A DNA stretch of 64,000 nucleotides from Mesorhizobium sp. M8A.F.Ca.ET.218.01.1.1 (GTDB lineage Bacteria; Pseudomonadota; Alphaproteobacteria; Rhizobiales; Rhizobiaceae), in the NCBI RefSeq assembly GCF_004791165.1, contig NZ_SRUZ01000008.1:249397-313396 (forward strand). The letters are read 5' to 3'. Each line of letters begins with the position of its first letter. Position 1 is the stretch's first letter. The position numbers and the translations under genes were made by a program. The notes beneath the pieces were generated by a model. That model was not told the origin of the DNA. It made no database searches and saw only the letters and a list, made by a program, of their open reading frames with translations. This document shows, one piece after another, positions 1 through 7,754 of the stretch.

Positions 1-78
1 GTCGACGGCGTCGATGCACCGATCGTGCTGACCAATGAAGATCACGTGCCGATCCCGGGTGCGGCGATCGGAATATAG
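1..78 (+). CDS. C-terminal end of an unidentified protein (partial)
   Basis: The first 25 codons of the window are open in frame 1 and end in TAG at 76-78. The visible tail is hydrophobic and acidic and ends in PGAAIGI. It is too short to assign a family. A bidirectional hairpin at 116-137 follows it, which fits the end of a transcription unit. The codon use matches the GC-rich neighbours. The only alternative is chance reading, but the frame is fully open from the window edge. Confidence 0.45.
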   Translation, partial: VDGVDAPIVLTNEDHVPIPGAAIGI

Positions 79-115
79 ATGATCGTGGATAGGAAAGGGG
101 CCTGAAATGCAAAAA

Positions 116-137
116 CCGCGCCCCATCGGGAACGCGG
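116..137. terminator. GC-rich hairpin, probable bidirectional terminator
   Basis: CCGCG (116-120) pairs with CGCGG (133-137), and CCC (122-124) with GGG (128-130) around an ATC loop. On the minus strand the stem is followed by TTTTT (111-115 on plus read as A5), a classic intrinsic terminator. On the plus strand it follows the partial gene ending at 78 but has a weak T tail. Confidence 0.5.
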
Positions 138-300
138 CTTTGCCAGATACGCATGGCGTTTCGCTACGAAGACACTTGCGAAACTTACGGGCTCCGGTAC
201 GCGAGACCTGATCCGGAGCGCCGGGCGGATGCGATATGTCCGCCTCGCAATCCGTTTTATAGGGACATCGTTACCGCAGAGTTATCGAGAGCTTAAGCAA
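138..300. other. Hairpin-rich intergenic stretch, possible structured RNA
   Basis: No open frame here looks coding. Two adjacent inverted repeats are visible: GCTCCGG (191-197) with CCGGAGC (213-219), and GGCGGA (224-229) with TCCGCC (239-244). The stretch lies between two terminator-like hairpins (116-137 and 312-335), so it would form a free-standing transcript if it has its own promoter. I recognise no RNA family. It may also be a processed 3' region of the mmsB transcript. Confidence 0.25.
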
Positions 301-311
301 ATCTAAATTTG

Positions 312-335
312 CGGGTCTTTCTCCGCAAAGACCCG
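312..335 (-). terminator. Terminator of the acyl-CoA dehydrogenase-mmsB operon
   Basis: CGGGTCTTT (312-320) pairs perfectly with AAAGACCCG (327-335) around a six-base loop. It starts 25 bases beyond the mmsB stop codon. Read on the minus strand, the stem is followed by an AT-rich tail containing CAAATTTAGATTT. Position and structure fit intrinsic termination. Confidence 0.65.
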
Positions 336-359
336 GGAAAAGTCTATCGAATCCGCTGT

Positions 360-1244
360 TTAGGCCGGGTTGCCGCGCAGAAAATTAATTATGCCGGAAA
401 AATCGGCGCCGCCATGGCCCTGGGCGTTGAACAGCGCATAGAGCTGCGCCGCCTCGGCGCCGAGCGGTGTCACGGCGCCCGCGCCAAGCGCTGCTTCCTG
501 GGACAATTTCAGGTCTTTCAGCATGAGAGCCGCGGCAAATCCCGGCTTGTAATCCCTGTTGGCGGGCGAAGTGGGCACCGGGCCGGGCACCGGGCAATAG
601 GTGGTCAGAGACCAGCATTGGCCCGACGAGGTCGAGGCGACGTCGAACAGCGCCTGATGCGACAGGCCGAGTTTCTCCGCCAGCACGAAGGCCTCGGCAA
701 CGCCGATCATCGAAATGCCGAGGATCATGTTGTTGCAGATCTTGGCGGCCTGGCCGGCGCCGTCACCGCCGCAATGGACGATGCGCCCGGCCATCGGCTT
801 CAGGATCGGCTCGGCGGCGGCGAAGGCATCGTCGGAACCGCCGGCCATGAAGGTCAACGTGCCGGCTGTCGCCCCGCCGGTGCCACCGGAGACCGGCGCA
901 TCGATCGACAGCAGGCCGTGTTTGGCGGCGATTGCATGCGCCTTGCGCGCCGATTCCACGTCGATGGTCGAGGAATCGATGAACAAGGCATTTTTCTTCG
1001 CCTTGGGGGCGATATCCTCATAGACCGACAGCACGTGCTTGCCGGCAGGCAGCATGGTGATGACGACATCGGCATCCTTCACGGCGGCAACGGCGTTGGC
1101 CATGATTGTGATGCCATGCTCGCGCGCGATCGTCAGGTTCTCTGTCATCAGGTCGAAGCCGTGCACCGCATGCCCCGCCTTGACGAGATTGGCGGCCATC
1201 GGATTGCCCATGTTACCGAGGCCGATGAAGGCGATCGTCGTCAT
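360..1244 (-). CDS. mmsB: 3-hydroxyisobutyrate dehydrogenase
   Basis: NAD-dependent oxidation of 3-hydroxyisobutyrate to methylmalonate semialdehyde in valine breakdown; cytosolic. The 294-residue length is usual for the family. The N-terminus holds the Rossmann dinucleotide motif GLGNMGNPMA, and the middle has the substrate-binding stretch DAPVSGGTGGA followed by AAKICNNM, whose lysine is the family's catalytic residue. The start is the ATG at 1244, 26 bases after the stop of the upstream acyl-CoA dehydrogenase gene, so the two are very likely one operon for valine catabolism. A clear hairpin terminator follows the stop. A related beta-hydroxyacid dehydrogenase is the only serious alternative, and the neighbour argues against it. 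Confidence 0.88.
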   Translation of the reverse strand: MTTIAFIGLGNMGNPMAANLVKAGHAVHGFDLMTENLTIAREHGITIMANAVAAVKDADVVITMLPAGKHVLSVYEDIAPKAKKNALFIDSSTIDVESARKAHAIAAKHGLLSIDAPVSGGTGGATAGTLTFMAGGSDDAFAAAEPILKPMAGRIVHCGGDGAGQAAKICNNMILGISMIGVAEAFVLAEKLGLSHQALFDVASTSSGQCWSLTTYCPVPGPVPTSPANRDYKPGFAAALMLKDLKLSQEAALGAGAVTPLGAEAAQLYALFNAQGHGGADFSGIINFLRGNPA

Positions 1245-1270
1245 TGTCTCACTCCCGGAGTTTGCTGGCT

Positions 1271-2437
1271 TCAGCGTCCTATCAGCGCCCGCGCGATGAT
1301 GACGCGCATGATCTCGTTGGTGCCTTCCAGAATCTGGTGGACGCGCAGGTCGCGGACCAGCTTCTCGATGCCGTAATCATGCAGATAGCCATAGCCGCCG
1401 AGCAGTTGCAGCGCATCGTTGGCGACGTTGAAGCCGGTGTCGGTGACGAAGCGCTTTGCCATCGCCGACCATTTACCGGCGTCCGGAGCCTTGCGGTCGA
1501 GCTTCGAGGCCGCCGCATAGAGGAAGATGCGCGCTGCCTGCAATTCGGTCTCCATGTCGGCCAGCCTGAACTGCAGCGCCTGGAACTGGTTGATCTTCGA
1601 GCCGAAGGCCTTGCGCTCAGCCGTGTAGGCCAGCGCCTTGTCGAGCGCCGACTGCGCGCCGCCCAGCGAACAGGCGGCGATGTTCAGCCGGCCGCCGTCG
1701 AGCCCGGCCATGGCGATGCCGAAACCGGCGCCTTCGCCCGACAGGAGGTTCTCGGCCGGCACCTTGCAGTCCTCGAAGATGACCTGGCGGGTCGACTGCA
1801 TGTGCCAGCCCATCTTGTGCTCGTTGGCCCCGAAGGACAGGCCTGGCGCATCCTTGGGCACGACGATGGTGGAGATGCCTTTCGGGCCATCGGCGCCGGT
1901 GCGCACCATGACGGCATAGACATCGCTGTCGCCGGCGCCGGAGATGAACTGCTTTGCGCCGTTGAGCACATAGTCGCCGCCGCTCTTCACCGCGCGCGTC
2001 TTCAGGGCGGCGGCATCGGAACCGGAACCCGGCTCGGTCAGGCAGTAGCTCGCCAGCCATTCCATCGAGGTGAGCTTCGGCAGGAAGCGCTGTCGCTGCT
2101 CCTCATTGCCGAAACGGTCGATCATCGATGCCACCATGTTGTGGATAGAGATGAAGGACGAAAAGGCCGGATCCGCGTGCGACAGCGCCTCGAAGATCAG
2201 CACTGCGTCGAGGCGTCCGAGAGCCGATCCCCCGACATCATCCCTGATGTAGATGCCGCCGAGGCCGAGCGGCCCTGTCTCGCGGATCACGTCGGCGGGG
2301 AAGTGTTTCCTGCGGTCCCAGTCGAGTGCGTTCGGCGCGACGCGATCGGCGGCGAAGGCCTGCGCCATCTCCTGGATGGCGCGCTGTTCCTCGGTGAGTT
2401 CGAACTGGCTGGTGCTCGCATCGACCGCGGCGTCCAT
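1271..2437 (-). CDS. Acyl-CoA dehydrogenase, probably isobutyryl-CoA dehydrogenase
   Basis: FAD enzyme that would oxidise isobutyryl-CoA to methacrylyl-CoA in valine catabolism. The 388-residue protein has the full acyl-CoA dehydrogenase layout: alpha N-domain starting FELTEEQRAIQEMA, the FAD/substrate segment YCLTEPGSGSDAA, and the C-terminal EGTNEIMR segment near the family's catalytic glutamate. The ATG at 2437 is preferred because AGGGAG lies just upstream; the frame stays open further upstream, but that extension looks non-coding. The following mmsB is the best clue to substrate. Other branched- or short-chain acyl-CoAs cannot be excluded from sequence alone. Confidence 0.85.
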   Translation of the reverse strand: MDAAVDASTSQFELTEEQRAIQEMAQAFAADRVAPNALDWDRRKHFPADVIRETGPLGLGGIYIRDDVGGSALGRLDAVLIFEALSHADPAFSSFISIHNMVASMIDRFGNEEQRQRFLPKLTSMEWLASYCLTEPGSGSDAAALKTRAVKSGGDYVLNGAKQFISGAGDSDVYAVMVRTGADGPKGISTIVVPKDAPGLSFGANEHKMGWHMQSTRQVIFEDCKVPAENLLSGEGAGFGIAMAGLDGGRLNIAACSLGGAQSALDKALAYTAERKAFGSKINQFQALQFRLADMETELQAARIFLYAAASKLDRKAPDAGKWSAMAKRFVTDTGFNVANDALQLLGGYGYLHDYGIEKLVRDLRVHQILEGTNEIMRVIIARALIGR

Positions 2438-2573
2438 GGCGTGCTCCCTGATGTCTGACCTGCTGGCCTGTCGTTTTTGGCTTTGCGCGCGCACCAATCT
2501 AGACCAATGATGCCGCCGCGCAACCCGAGCCGCCGCGGAGCGGCTGTGCACCAATGCATGTCCGGAGCAAGAT

Positions 2574-3188
2574 GTGACGACAAAATTCGACGAGCTGTTG
2601 GGACAGTTCCACGCCTATCTTGCTTCCGTCGATGATGCCCTGGTGCGCGACGCCGTGGCGCGTATCGGCTGGGATATGCCGGCCCGCGATTTGGAGCCGC
2701 GTCCGCTTGGCTGCCTGCGCCATCTCGACCGCGCCGCCGAACTGGCACCGCCGGATGCGAAACCCCTGGTTCGATTGCTGGCCGAGCGGCGCAACGAATT
2801 GCATTGGGGGCAGACCTATACCGAGGCTGATTTCGGCAAGGCCTTCATCGACAATTACGGCTGGCTGGAAATGTTCGGCACGCGCGGCCATTTCGCCAAT
2901 GACGAGGTCGCCGCAGGCCTGCTGATGCTCGGACCCGGGATCGTCTATCCCGACCATCATCACGTCGCCGAGGAGATCTATATTCCGCTGACCGGCGGCA
3001 CCGAGTGGCGCATGGGCGAGGGCGGCTTTCGCAAGCGGGAGGCCGGCGAGGTCGTCCACCATGTTTCCAACGTCAACCACGCCATGCGTACCGGCAAGGA
3101 GCCGCTGCTGGCGCTTTATATCTGGCGCGGCGGGCCGCTGGCGCAGAAATCCACGATCACCGGAACCTCGGTGCAGGACAGGAGCTGA
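2574..3188 (+). CDS. DMSP-lyase-like cupin protein (DddL/DddQ superfamily)
   Basis: A 204-residue cupin. The C-terminal half carries YPDHHHVAEEIY (residues 125-136), with H128-H130, E133/E134 and Y136, and then H162/H163, the metal-binding layout of the DddQ/DddL DMSP-lyase fold. The N-terminal half is helical. The start is GTG at 2574, with GGAG seven bases upstream. Its TGA overlaps the cobQ ATG by one base, so translation is coupled. Known members cleave dimethylsulfoniopropionate, but this superfamily also contains proteins without that activity, and this neighbourhood shows no DMSP pathway genes. The family call is firm; the reaction is not known. Confidence 0.7.
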   Translation: MTTKFDELLGQFHAYLASVDDALVRDAVARIGWDMPARDLEPRPLGCLRHLDRAAELAPPDAKPLVRLLAERRNELHWGQTYTEADFGKAFIDNYGWLEMFGTRGHFANDEVAAGLLMLGPGIVYPDHHHVAEEIYIPLTGGTEWRMGEGGFRKREAGEVVHHVSNVNHAMRTGKEPLLALYIWRGGPLAQKSTITGTSVQDRS

Positions 3189-4663
3189 TGGCCAGGGCAA
3201 TCATGCTGCAAGGCACGGGCTCGGATGTCGGCAAGACGGTGCTTGTCGCAGGGCTATGCCGTGCCGCCAGGAATCGCGGCCTGAAAGTGCGGCCGTTCAA
3301 GCCGCAGAACATGTCGAACAACGCCGCCGTCGCCGATATTCCCGGCGACAACAACCATGGCGGCGGCGAGATCGGCCGCGCGCAATGGCTGCAGGCGATC
3401 GCTTGCGGGGTTGCGCCGTCGGTCCATATGAACCCGGTGCTGCTCAAGCCGCAGACCGATGTCGGCGCCCAGGTCATCGTCCAGGGCAAGGTGTTCGGCG
3501 AGGCGAGGGCTCGTGACTATCAGGCGCTGAAGGGCCGGCTGATGGATGCCGTGCTGGAGTCCTGGGGAAAGGTCGGCGCGGGCGCCGATCTTGTCATTGT
3601 CGAGGGTGCCGGTTCGCCAGCCGAAATCAACCTCAGAAGCCGCGACATCGCCAATATGGGTTTTGCCACACGGGCCGATGTACCGGTGGTGCTGGTCGGG
3701 GACATTGATCGCGGCGGCGTCATCGCCTCGATCGCCGGCACGCATCTGATCCTGCCGGAAGAGGACCGGCGCATGATCGCCGGCTATCTCATCAACAAGT
3801 TCCGGGGAGACGTCTCGCTGTTCGATGATGGCTTGAAGGCGATCGGGAAATTCACCGGATGGCGCTGTTTTGGCGTCGTGCCGTGGCTCAAGGCGGCGGC
3901 GCGGCTGCCCTCGGAGGATTCCGTGGTGTTGGAGCGGCTGGCGTCCGGCGAGGCGCGCGCGTTGAAAGTGGCGGTGCCGATGCTTGGCCGCATCGCCAAT
4001 TTCGACGATCTCGACCCGCTCAAGGCCGAACCGCAGGTCGAAGTGGTGTTCGTGCCGCCGGGAAAGAAGCTGCCGGTCGATGCCGGGCTGGTGGTCATTC
4101 CCGGCTCCAAGTCGACGATCGGCGACCTCCTGAAATTTCGCGAGAACGGCTGGGACCGGGATCTCGCGGCGCACCGCAAGCGCGGCGGCCATGTCGTCGG
4201 CATTTGCGGCGGTTTCCAGATGCTCGGCCGCATGGTGCGCGATCCCGACGGTATCGAAGGCAACGTCACCGAAGCCGTGGGCCTCGGCCTGCTCGATGTC
4301 GAGACGGTGATGGAGCCGGAAAAGACGGTGCGCAATGTCAGCGCCCGCTCGGTGCCGTTCGACCTGCCGCTCGAGGGTTACGAAATCCATCTCGGCCGCA
4401 CGACGGGCCCGGACACCAGGCGGCCGTCGGCGATCATCAATGGCGCCGAGGACGGCGCGATCTCGGCCGATGGCAAGGTGATCGGCACGTATATGCATGG
4501 CCTGTTCGGCGCCGACGGCTTTCGCGGGAAATTCCTCGAAAGCCTGGGTGTCAGGAGCGGTGGCATAGATTACCGAGCCGAGGTCGAGCGCGCGCTGGAC
4601 GAGGTCGCCGCCGAGCTGGAAACCCATCTCGACTGTGATGCGATTTTTTCATTGGCACGTTGA
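3188..4663 (+). CDS. cobQ: Cobyric acid synthase
   Basis: ATP- and glutamine-dependent amidation of adenosylcobyrinic acid a,c-diamide to cobyric acid in cobalamin synthesis. The 491-residue protein opens with the dethiobiotin-synthetase-like P-loop GTGSDVGKT and FKPQNMSNNA. The C-terminal half is a class I glutamine amidotransferase with VGICGGFQMLG, whose cysteine is the nucleophile, and a late GTYMHGLF carrying the catalytic histidine. The ATG at 3188 overlaps the preceding cupin stop and has CAGGAG close upstream. No cobalamin riboswitch is apparent upstream, and no other cob gene is in the window, so this is an isolated pathway gene here. Confidence 0.93.
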   Translation: MARAIMLQGTGSDVGKTVLVAGLCRAARNRGLKVRPFKPQNMSNNAAVADIPGDNNHGGGEIGRAQWLQAIACGVAPSVHMNPVLLKPQTDVGAQVIVQGKVFGEARARDYQALKGRLMDAVLESWGKVGAGADLVIVEGAGSPAEINLRSRDIANMGFATRADVPVVLVGDIDRGGVIASIAGTHLILPEEDRRMIAGYLINKFRGDVSLFDDGLKAIGKFTGWRCFGVVPWLKAAARLPSEDSVVLERLASGEARALKVAVPMLGRIANFDDLDPLKAEPQVEVVFVPPGKKLPVDAGLVVIPGSKSTIGDLLKFRENGWDRDLAAHRKRGGHVVGICGGFQMLGRMVRDPDGIEGNVTEAVGLGLLDVETVMEPEKTVRNVSARSVPFDLPLEGYEIHLGRTTGPDTRRPSAIINGAEDGAISADGKVIGTYMHGLFGADGFRGKFLESLGVRSGGIDYRAEVERALDEVAAELETHLDCDAIFSLAR

Positions 4664-4666
4664 AGG

Positions 4667-5086
4667 TCAGGCCTTCTCACCGGCCTTCGGCCAGTAGGTG
4701 CCGAACGACCAGACATTGCCTTCAGGGTCGCGGCAGATGAATTCGCGGCTGCCATAATCGCGGTTCGTCAGTTCCTGGATGATCGTCGCGCCGGCCTTCC
4801 TGGCTTTGGCGTAGGCGGCGTCGGCATCGTCGACGGCGATATAGATCGACTTGCCGCCGCCTGAACCGGGTTCGCCGACCATCTTGCCGTAGTCGTCGTC
4901 GCGCACCGTGCCCAGCATGATCATCGAGGAGCCTAAGACCAGTTCGGCATGGTGCACGACATCGCCTTCGCCATAGCGGGCACGGACACTGAAACCGAAG
5001 GCTTCGCCCAGCCAGTCGATCATCCCCGCCGCATTCTTGTAGCGCAGGGCAGGGTAGAGCCGGGGTGCTTCAGTGGTGGTGGGCAT
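4667..5086 (-). CDS. VOC-fold (glyoxalase/bleomycin resistance-like) protein
   Basis: A 139-residue single-chain vicinal-oxygen-chelate protein. It begins RLYPALRYKNAAGMIDWL and ends with the usual FICRDPEGNVWSFGTY, where the glutamate before GN is a metal-ligand position in this superfamily. The ATG at 5086 has GGAGG correctly spaced upstream. It converges on cobQ with three bases between stops. Its upstream neighbour on the same strand is an AraC regulator, so regulation by or with it is possible. The substrate is unknown. Confidence 0.75.
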   Translation of the reverse strand: MPTTTEAPRLYPALRYKNAAGMIDWLGEAFGFSVRARYGEGDVVHHAELVLGSSMIMLGTVRDDDYGKMVGEPGSGGGKSIYIAVDDADAAYAKARKAGATIIQELTNRDYGSREFICRDPEGNVWSFGTYWPKAGEKA

Positions 5087-5158
5087 CGGAACCTCCTTCA
5101 TCTGGATCGGTCTATGCCTCACTCTGGCCAAGGGCCGTTCCTGCGTCTTGAAGAAATG

Positions 5159-5989
5159 TTACCTGACCGAAAGTGCCGTTGGTGTCTCACCGGCGAGCTC
5201 GCGGAATTCGCGCACCAGATGCGCCTGGTCGGCATAGCCGCAATCGGCGGCGACATCCGCCCAGTCGGCGGTCGGCTCGCTCGACAGGCGGAGCGCCCGG
5301 TTGAAGCGGACGATGCGCGACAGCGTCTTGGGGCCGATGCCGGTCGCGTCGGAGAATTTGTCGGCGAGATGTTTGCGGCTCCAGCCCAACTGTTCGGCAA
5401 GCGATGCGATCCGGGTCCGGCCGCCTGATGTGATGATGCGGTCATAGGCCCAGGCGATTTCGAGCGGTGTTTCGGCGGCGCTCTCGAGACGTGCGGCGAC
5501 GAAGGCCTCGGCAAGATCGAAACGTGCCGTCCAGTCAGGCGTGTTGCCCAGCCGTTCGCGCAGCGCCGCGCCCTCCGCGCCAAGCACGTCGTCGAGTACG
5601 ACCATGTTGTCAGTCAATTCGCTCATCGGCAGGCGGAAGAAGCGGCGTGCGCCAAGAGGGGTGAAATTCACCTGGATGCAGCAGGCGCCGCCGAAGGATT
5701 CGATCATCACCGGACCGGCGAAAAGGCCGGCGGCGAAACTGGCGACGCGGTCATTGTCATCAGGCGTCCTGCCGAGGCCGATGGCGAACGGCTCGGCGAA
5801 GCTGATCACCAGCGGCACCGTCAGCGACGCGTATTCGACATTGCGGAAATGGCCGGTAGCTGTTTCGCGATAGCCGCAGATGTCGGTGACAACGCCGTCA
5901 AGCGCGGCGTTGGGAAGCCGCCGGCGCATTTCGAACAGCCCCGATATGGAGCGATCCTGTTCTTTCGGGCGCTGCATCTCGATTGGCAT
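5159..5989 (-). CDS. AraC-family transcriptional regulator
   Basis: A DNA-binding regulator of about 276 residues. The C-terminal third has the double helix-turn-helix of the AraC family: RIASLAEQLGWSRKHLADKF for the first and ADVAADCGYADQAHLVREFR for the second. The N-terminal two thirds is a beta-rich ligand domain without a recognisable pocket motif. The ATG at 5989 follows GGAAGGA; an upstream TTG at 6007 in the same frame lacks a site. It is transcribed towards the VOC protein gene 72 bases away, its likeliest partner. The effector is unknown. Confidence 0.75.
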   Translation of the reverse strand: MPIEMQRPKEQDRSISGLFEMRRRLPNAALDGVVTDICGYRETATGHFRNVEYASLTVPLVISFAEPFAIGLGRTPDDNDRVASFAAGLFAGPVMIESFGGACCIQVNFTPLGARRFFRLPMSELTDNMVVLDDVLGAEGAALRERLGNTPDWTARFDLAEAFVAARLESAAETPLEIAWAYDRIITSGGRTRIASLAEQLGWSRKHLADKFSDATGIGPKTLSRIVRFNRALRLSSEPTADWADVAADCGYADQAHLVREFRELAGETPTALSVR

Positions 5990-6041
5990 CGGCCATCCTT
6001 CCGCCAAGCGAATTTAGCAGAGGCCGCATCAGAATCAAAAA

Positions 6042-6061
6042 CGCCCGGCTTTGGCCGGGCG
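6042..6061 (-). terminator. Intrinsic terminator after small membrane protein gene
   Basis: CGCCCGGC (6042-6049) and GCCGGGCG (6054-6061) form a perfect eight-base-pair stem with a TTTG loop. On the minus strand it is followed by TTTTTGATT. It lies 31 bases beyond the stop at 6093 and separates that gene from the AraC regulator. Confidence 0.8.
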
Positions 6062-6092
6062 CTCTCGGTCCCCACTTGTCGAGGGAAACTTG

Positions 6093-6263
6093 TCAGGCGC
6101 CGCGCATCAGGCAGCCGGCGGCGAGCACGATGTAGGCGACAAGCACGATCCACACCGATGCAAGAGGTATGAACGCAAGAACGCCAAGCGCGGCGAGAAT
6201 GCCGATGATGGCGATGACCAGGGAAATGATGAAAACAATCTGGGTAGGCGCGTTGAGATTCAT
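6093..6263 (-). CDS. Small two-helix membrane protein, unknown function
   Basis: A 56-residue hydrophobic protein. Two membrane segments are visible, VFIISLVIAIIGILAALGVL and the stretch around VWIVLVAYIVLAAGCLM, joined by a short loop. The ATG at 6263 has AGGAG seven bases upstream, better than the in-frame upstream ATG at 6281. A strong terminator follows. It lies 51 bases downstream of the TSUP transporter stop, so they may share a transcript. Short hydrophobic proteins of this type are common in rhizobia and have no assigned role. Confidence 0.65.
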   Translation of the reverse strand: MNLNAPTQIVFIISLVIAIIGILAALGVLAFIPLASVWIVLVAYIVLAAGCLMRGA

Positions 6264-6314
6264 GTCTGGCTCCTGCAACATGATTCGAACAGCGATATTG
6301 TAACAGGCGCGTGA

Positions 6315-7100
6315 TCACACACCAATCATGACACGCAGCGGGTTGGCCGGATCGGCCAGCAGCTTCACCGCCAGAGCCACGCAGACGACCACCAGCAGCG
6401 GCTTGATCAACCTGGCGCCGATGCGCATGGCAAGGCTGGCACCAAGCCGGGCGCCGAGGAACTGGGCAACGCCCATCATCAGGCCGATCTTCCAGGAGAT
6501 GACGCCGACAGCGGCAAAGACGATGAAGCCGCCAATGTTGGAAGCGAAATTGAGCAGTTTGGTGTGCGCTGTCGCCTTGAGCACGCCGTAGCCGGCAAGG
6601 GCGACGAAGGCCAGCATGTAGAAGGAACCGGCGCCCGGCCCGAACACGCCGTCATAGAAGCCGATGGCCGGCACCAGGGTCACGCCGAACAGGAAGGGCG
6701 ACAGGCGCTCGGCCCGGTCGACATCGTTCATGTTGGGCTTGAGGGCGAAGTATAGCGCGATGGCAATCAGCACCAGCGGCAAGGCCGCGCGCAACAGGTC
6801 CCCGGGCACGATCGTGGCCAGTAATGCGCCGATGGCGCCGCCGGCAAGTGCCAGCAGCGCCGATGGCAATTGCCGGCGCAGGTCGACATGACCTTTCGAG
6901 GCATAGTGGATGGTCGCCGACCCCGAGCCGAACATGCCTTGCAGCTTGTTGGTTCCAAGCGCCTCGACCGGTGAAAAACCGGCAAGCAGCAGTGCGGGGA
7001 TGGTGATCAATCCGCCGCCGCCGGCAATCGAATCGACAAAGCCCGCGGCGAAAGCCGCGAAGGCGAGGATGGCGATGGACTGGGCGGTGAGGTCGATCAT
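6315..7100 (-). CDS. TSUP-family membrane transporter (TauE/SafE-like)
   Basis: A 261-residue inner-membrane protein with about eight hydrophobic segments. The first repeat has the family signature GFVDSIAGGGGLITIPALL and the second has GFYDGVFGPGAGSF, the two pseudo-symmetric motifs of the sulfite exporter TauE/SafE (TSUP) family. Members export or import sulfite, sulfoacetate or other organosulfur anions. Nothing nearby fixes the substrate. The gene diverges from the TerB gene at 7220, leaving a 119-base shared control region. Confidence 0.82.
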   Translation of the reverse strand: MIDLTAQSIAILAFAAFAAGFVDSIAGGGGLITIPALLLAGFSPVEALGTNKLQGMFGSGSATIHYASKGHVDLRRQLPSALLALAGGAIGALLATIVPGDLLRAALPLVLIAIALYFALKPNMNDVDRAERLSPFLFGVTLVPAIGFYDGVFGPGAGSFYMLAFVALAGYGVLKATAHTKLLNFASNIGGFIVFAAVGVISWKIGLMMGVAQFLGARLGASLAMRIGARLIKPLLVVVCVALAVKLLADPANPLRVMIGV

Positions 7101-7219
7101 CTGATGTGTCGAGATGTCCGGTCGGCTGAGATAGCGCGCGTTCGACCACGACCACCCCGTTTGCGCAAGGCCGATTCCGCGCTAATTCTATCAAAGAGGA
7201 ATCGGAAAGGGGGCCGTTC

Positions 7220-7651
7220 ATGGCATTCGCGTTGCTGGACCAGATACGCTCGATCTTCGACGGCGACCCGGGCGTGCGCAAGGTCGCGGACGATCCAGTC
7301 CTGTCGGCGGAACTGCTGATGCTGTTCCGCATGATCCTGGCCGACGGCACGGTGAGCGAGAGCGAGATGGTTGCCTTCCGGCGCATCTGCAAGGGGGCTT
7401 TCGGCATTCCGGAAACCAGCATCGACAGCGTCATCGAATATCTCAACGAATTCGGCTACGAGACCAACGGCTCGCAAGCGATCGCGCTGTTCCGCGACCT
7501 CGACGTCGAACGCCGCAAGCAATTGGCGCAGCACATGGCGGAGATCGCCAAGGCGGATTCGCAACTGGCCGAGAGCGAGGTGCGGCTGCTGCGCCGCACG
7601 CTCGATTTGCTCGACATCAGCCCGGTCGACGTGGTGAAGCCGGAAGAGTAG
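7220..7651 (+). CDS. TerB-like (tellurite resistance fold) protein
   Basis: A 143-residue all-helical soluble protein. The stretch LMLFRMILADGTVSESEM, with acidic residues at the helix start, and the later HMAEIAKADSQLAESE repeat the TerB domain pattern, where paired acidic motifs bind metal. The ATG at 7220 has AAGGGGG upstream. No other ter gene is near, so tellurite resistance is not implied; stand-alone TerB domains occur widely with unknown roles. It diverges from the TSUP gene. Confidence 0.7.
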   Translation: MAFALLDQIRSIFDGDPGVRKVADDPVLSAELLMLFRMILADGTVSESEMVAFRRICKGAFGIPETSIDSVIEYLNEFGYETNGSQAIALFRDLDVERRKQLAQHMAEIAKADSQLAESEVRLLRRTLDLLDISPVDVVKPEE

Positions 7652-7754
7652 GGGCGGAGGTCCCGGCCGGGCCTGCTGCCTGCGGCATCTCCCCAGCGTT
7701 CGCGGCCTTCCATCGAGCCACTGGCACGATGGATTTGCATCGAGAACCGGTCGA

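Noticed and set aside
2438..2573. Possible cobalamin riboswitch upstream of the cupin-cobQ pair
   Set aside because: The 136-base spacer is too short and I see no B12-box-like sequence.
2574..3188. Naming the cupin dddL or dddQ
   Set aside because: Family membership is visible but DMSP cleavage cannot be inferred without the substrate context.
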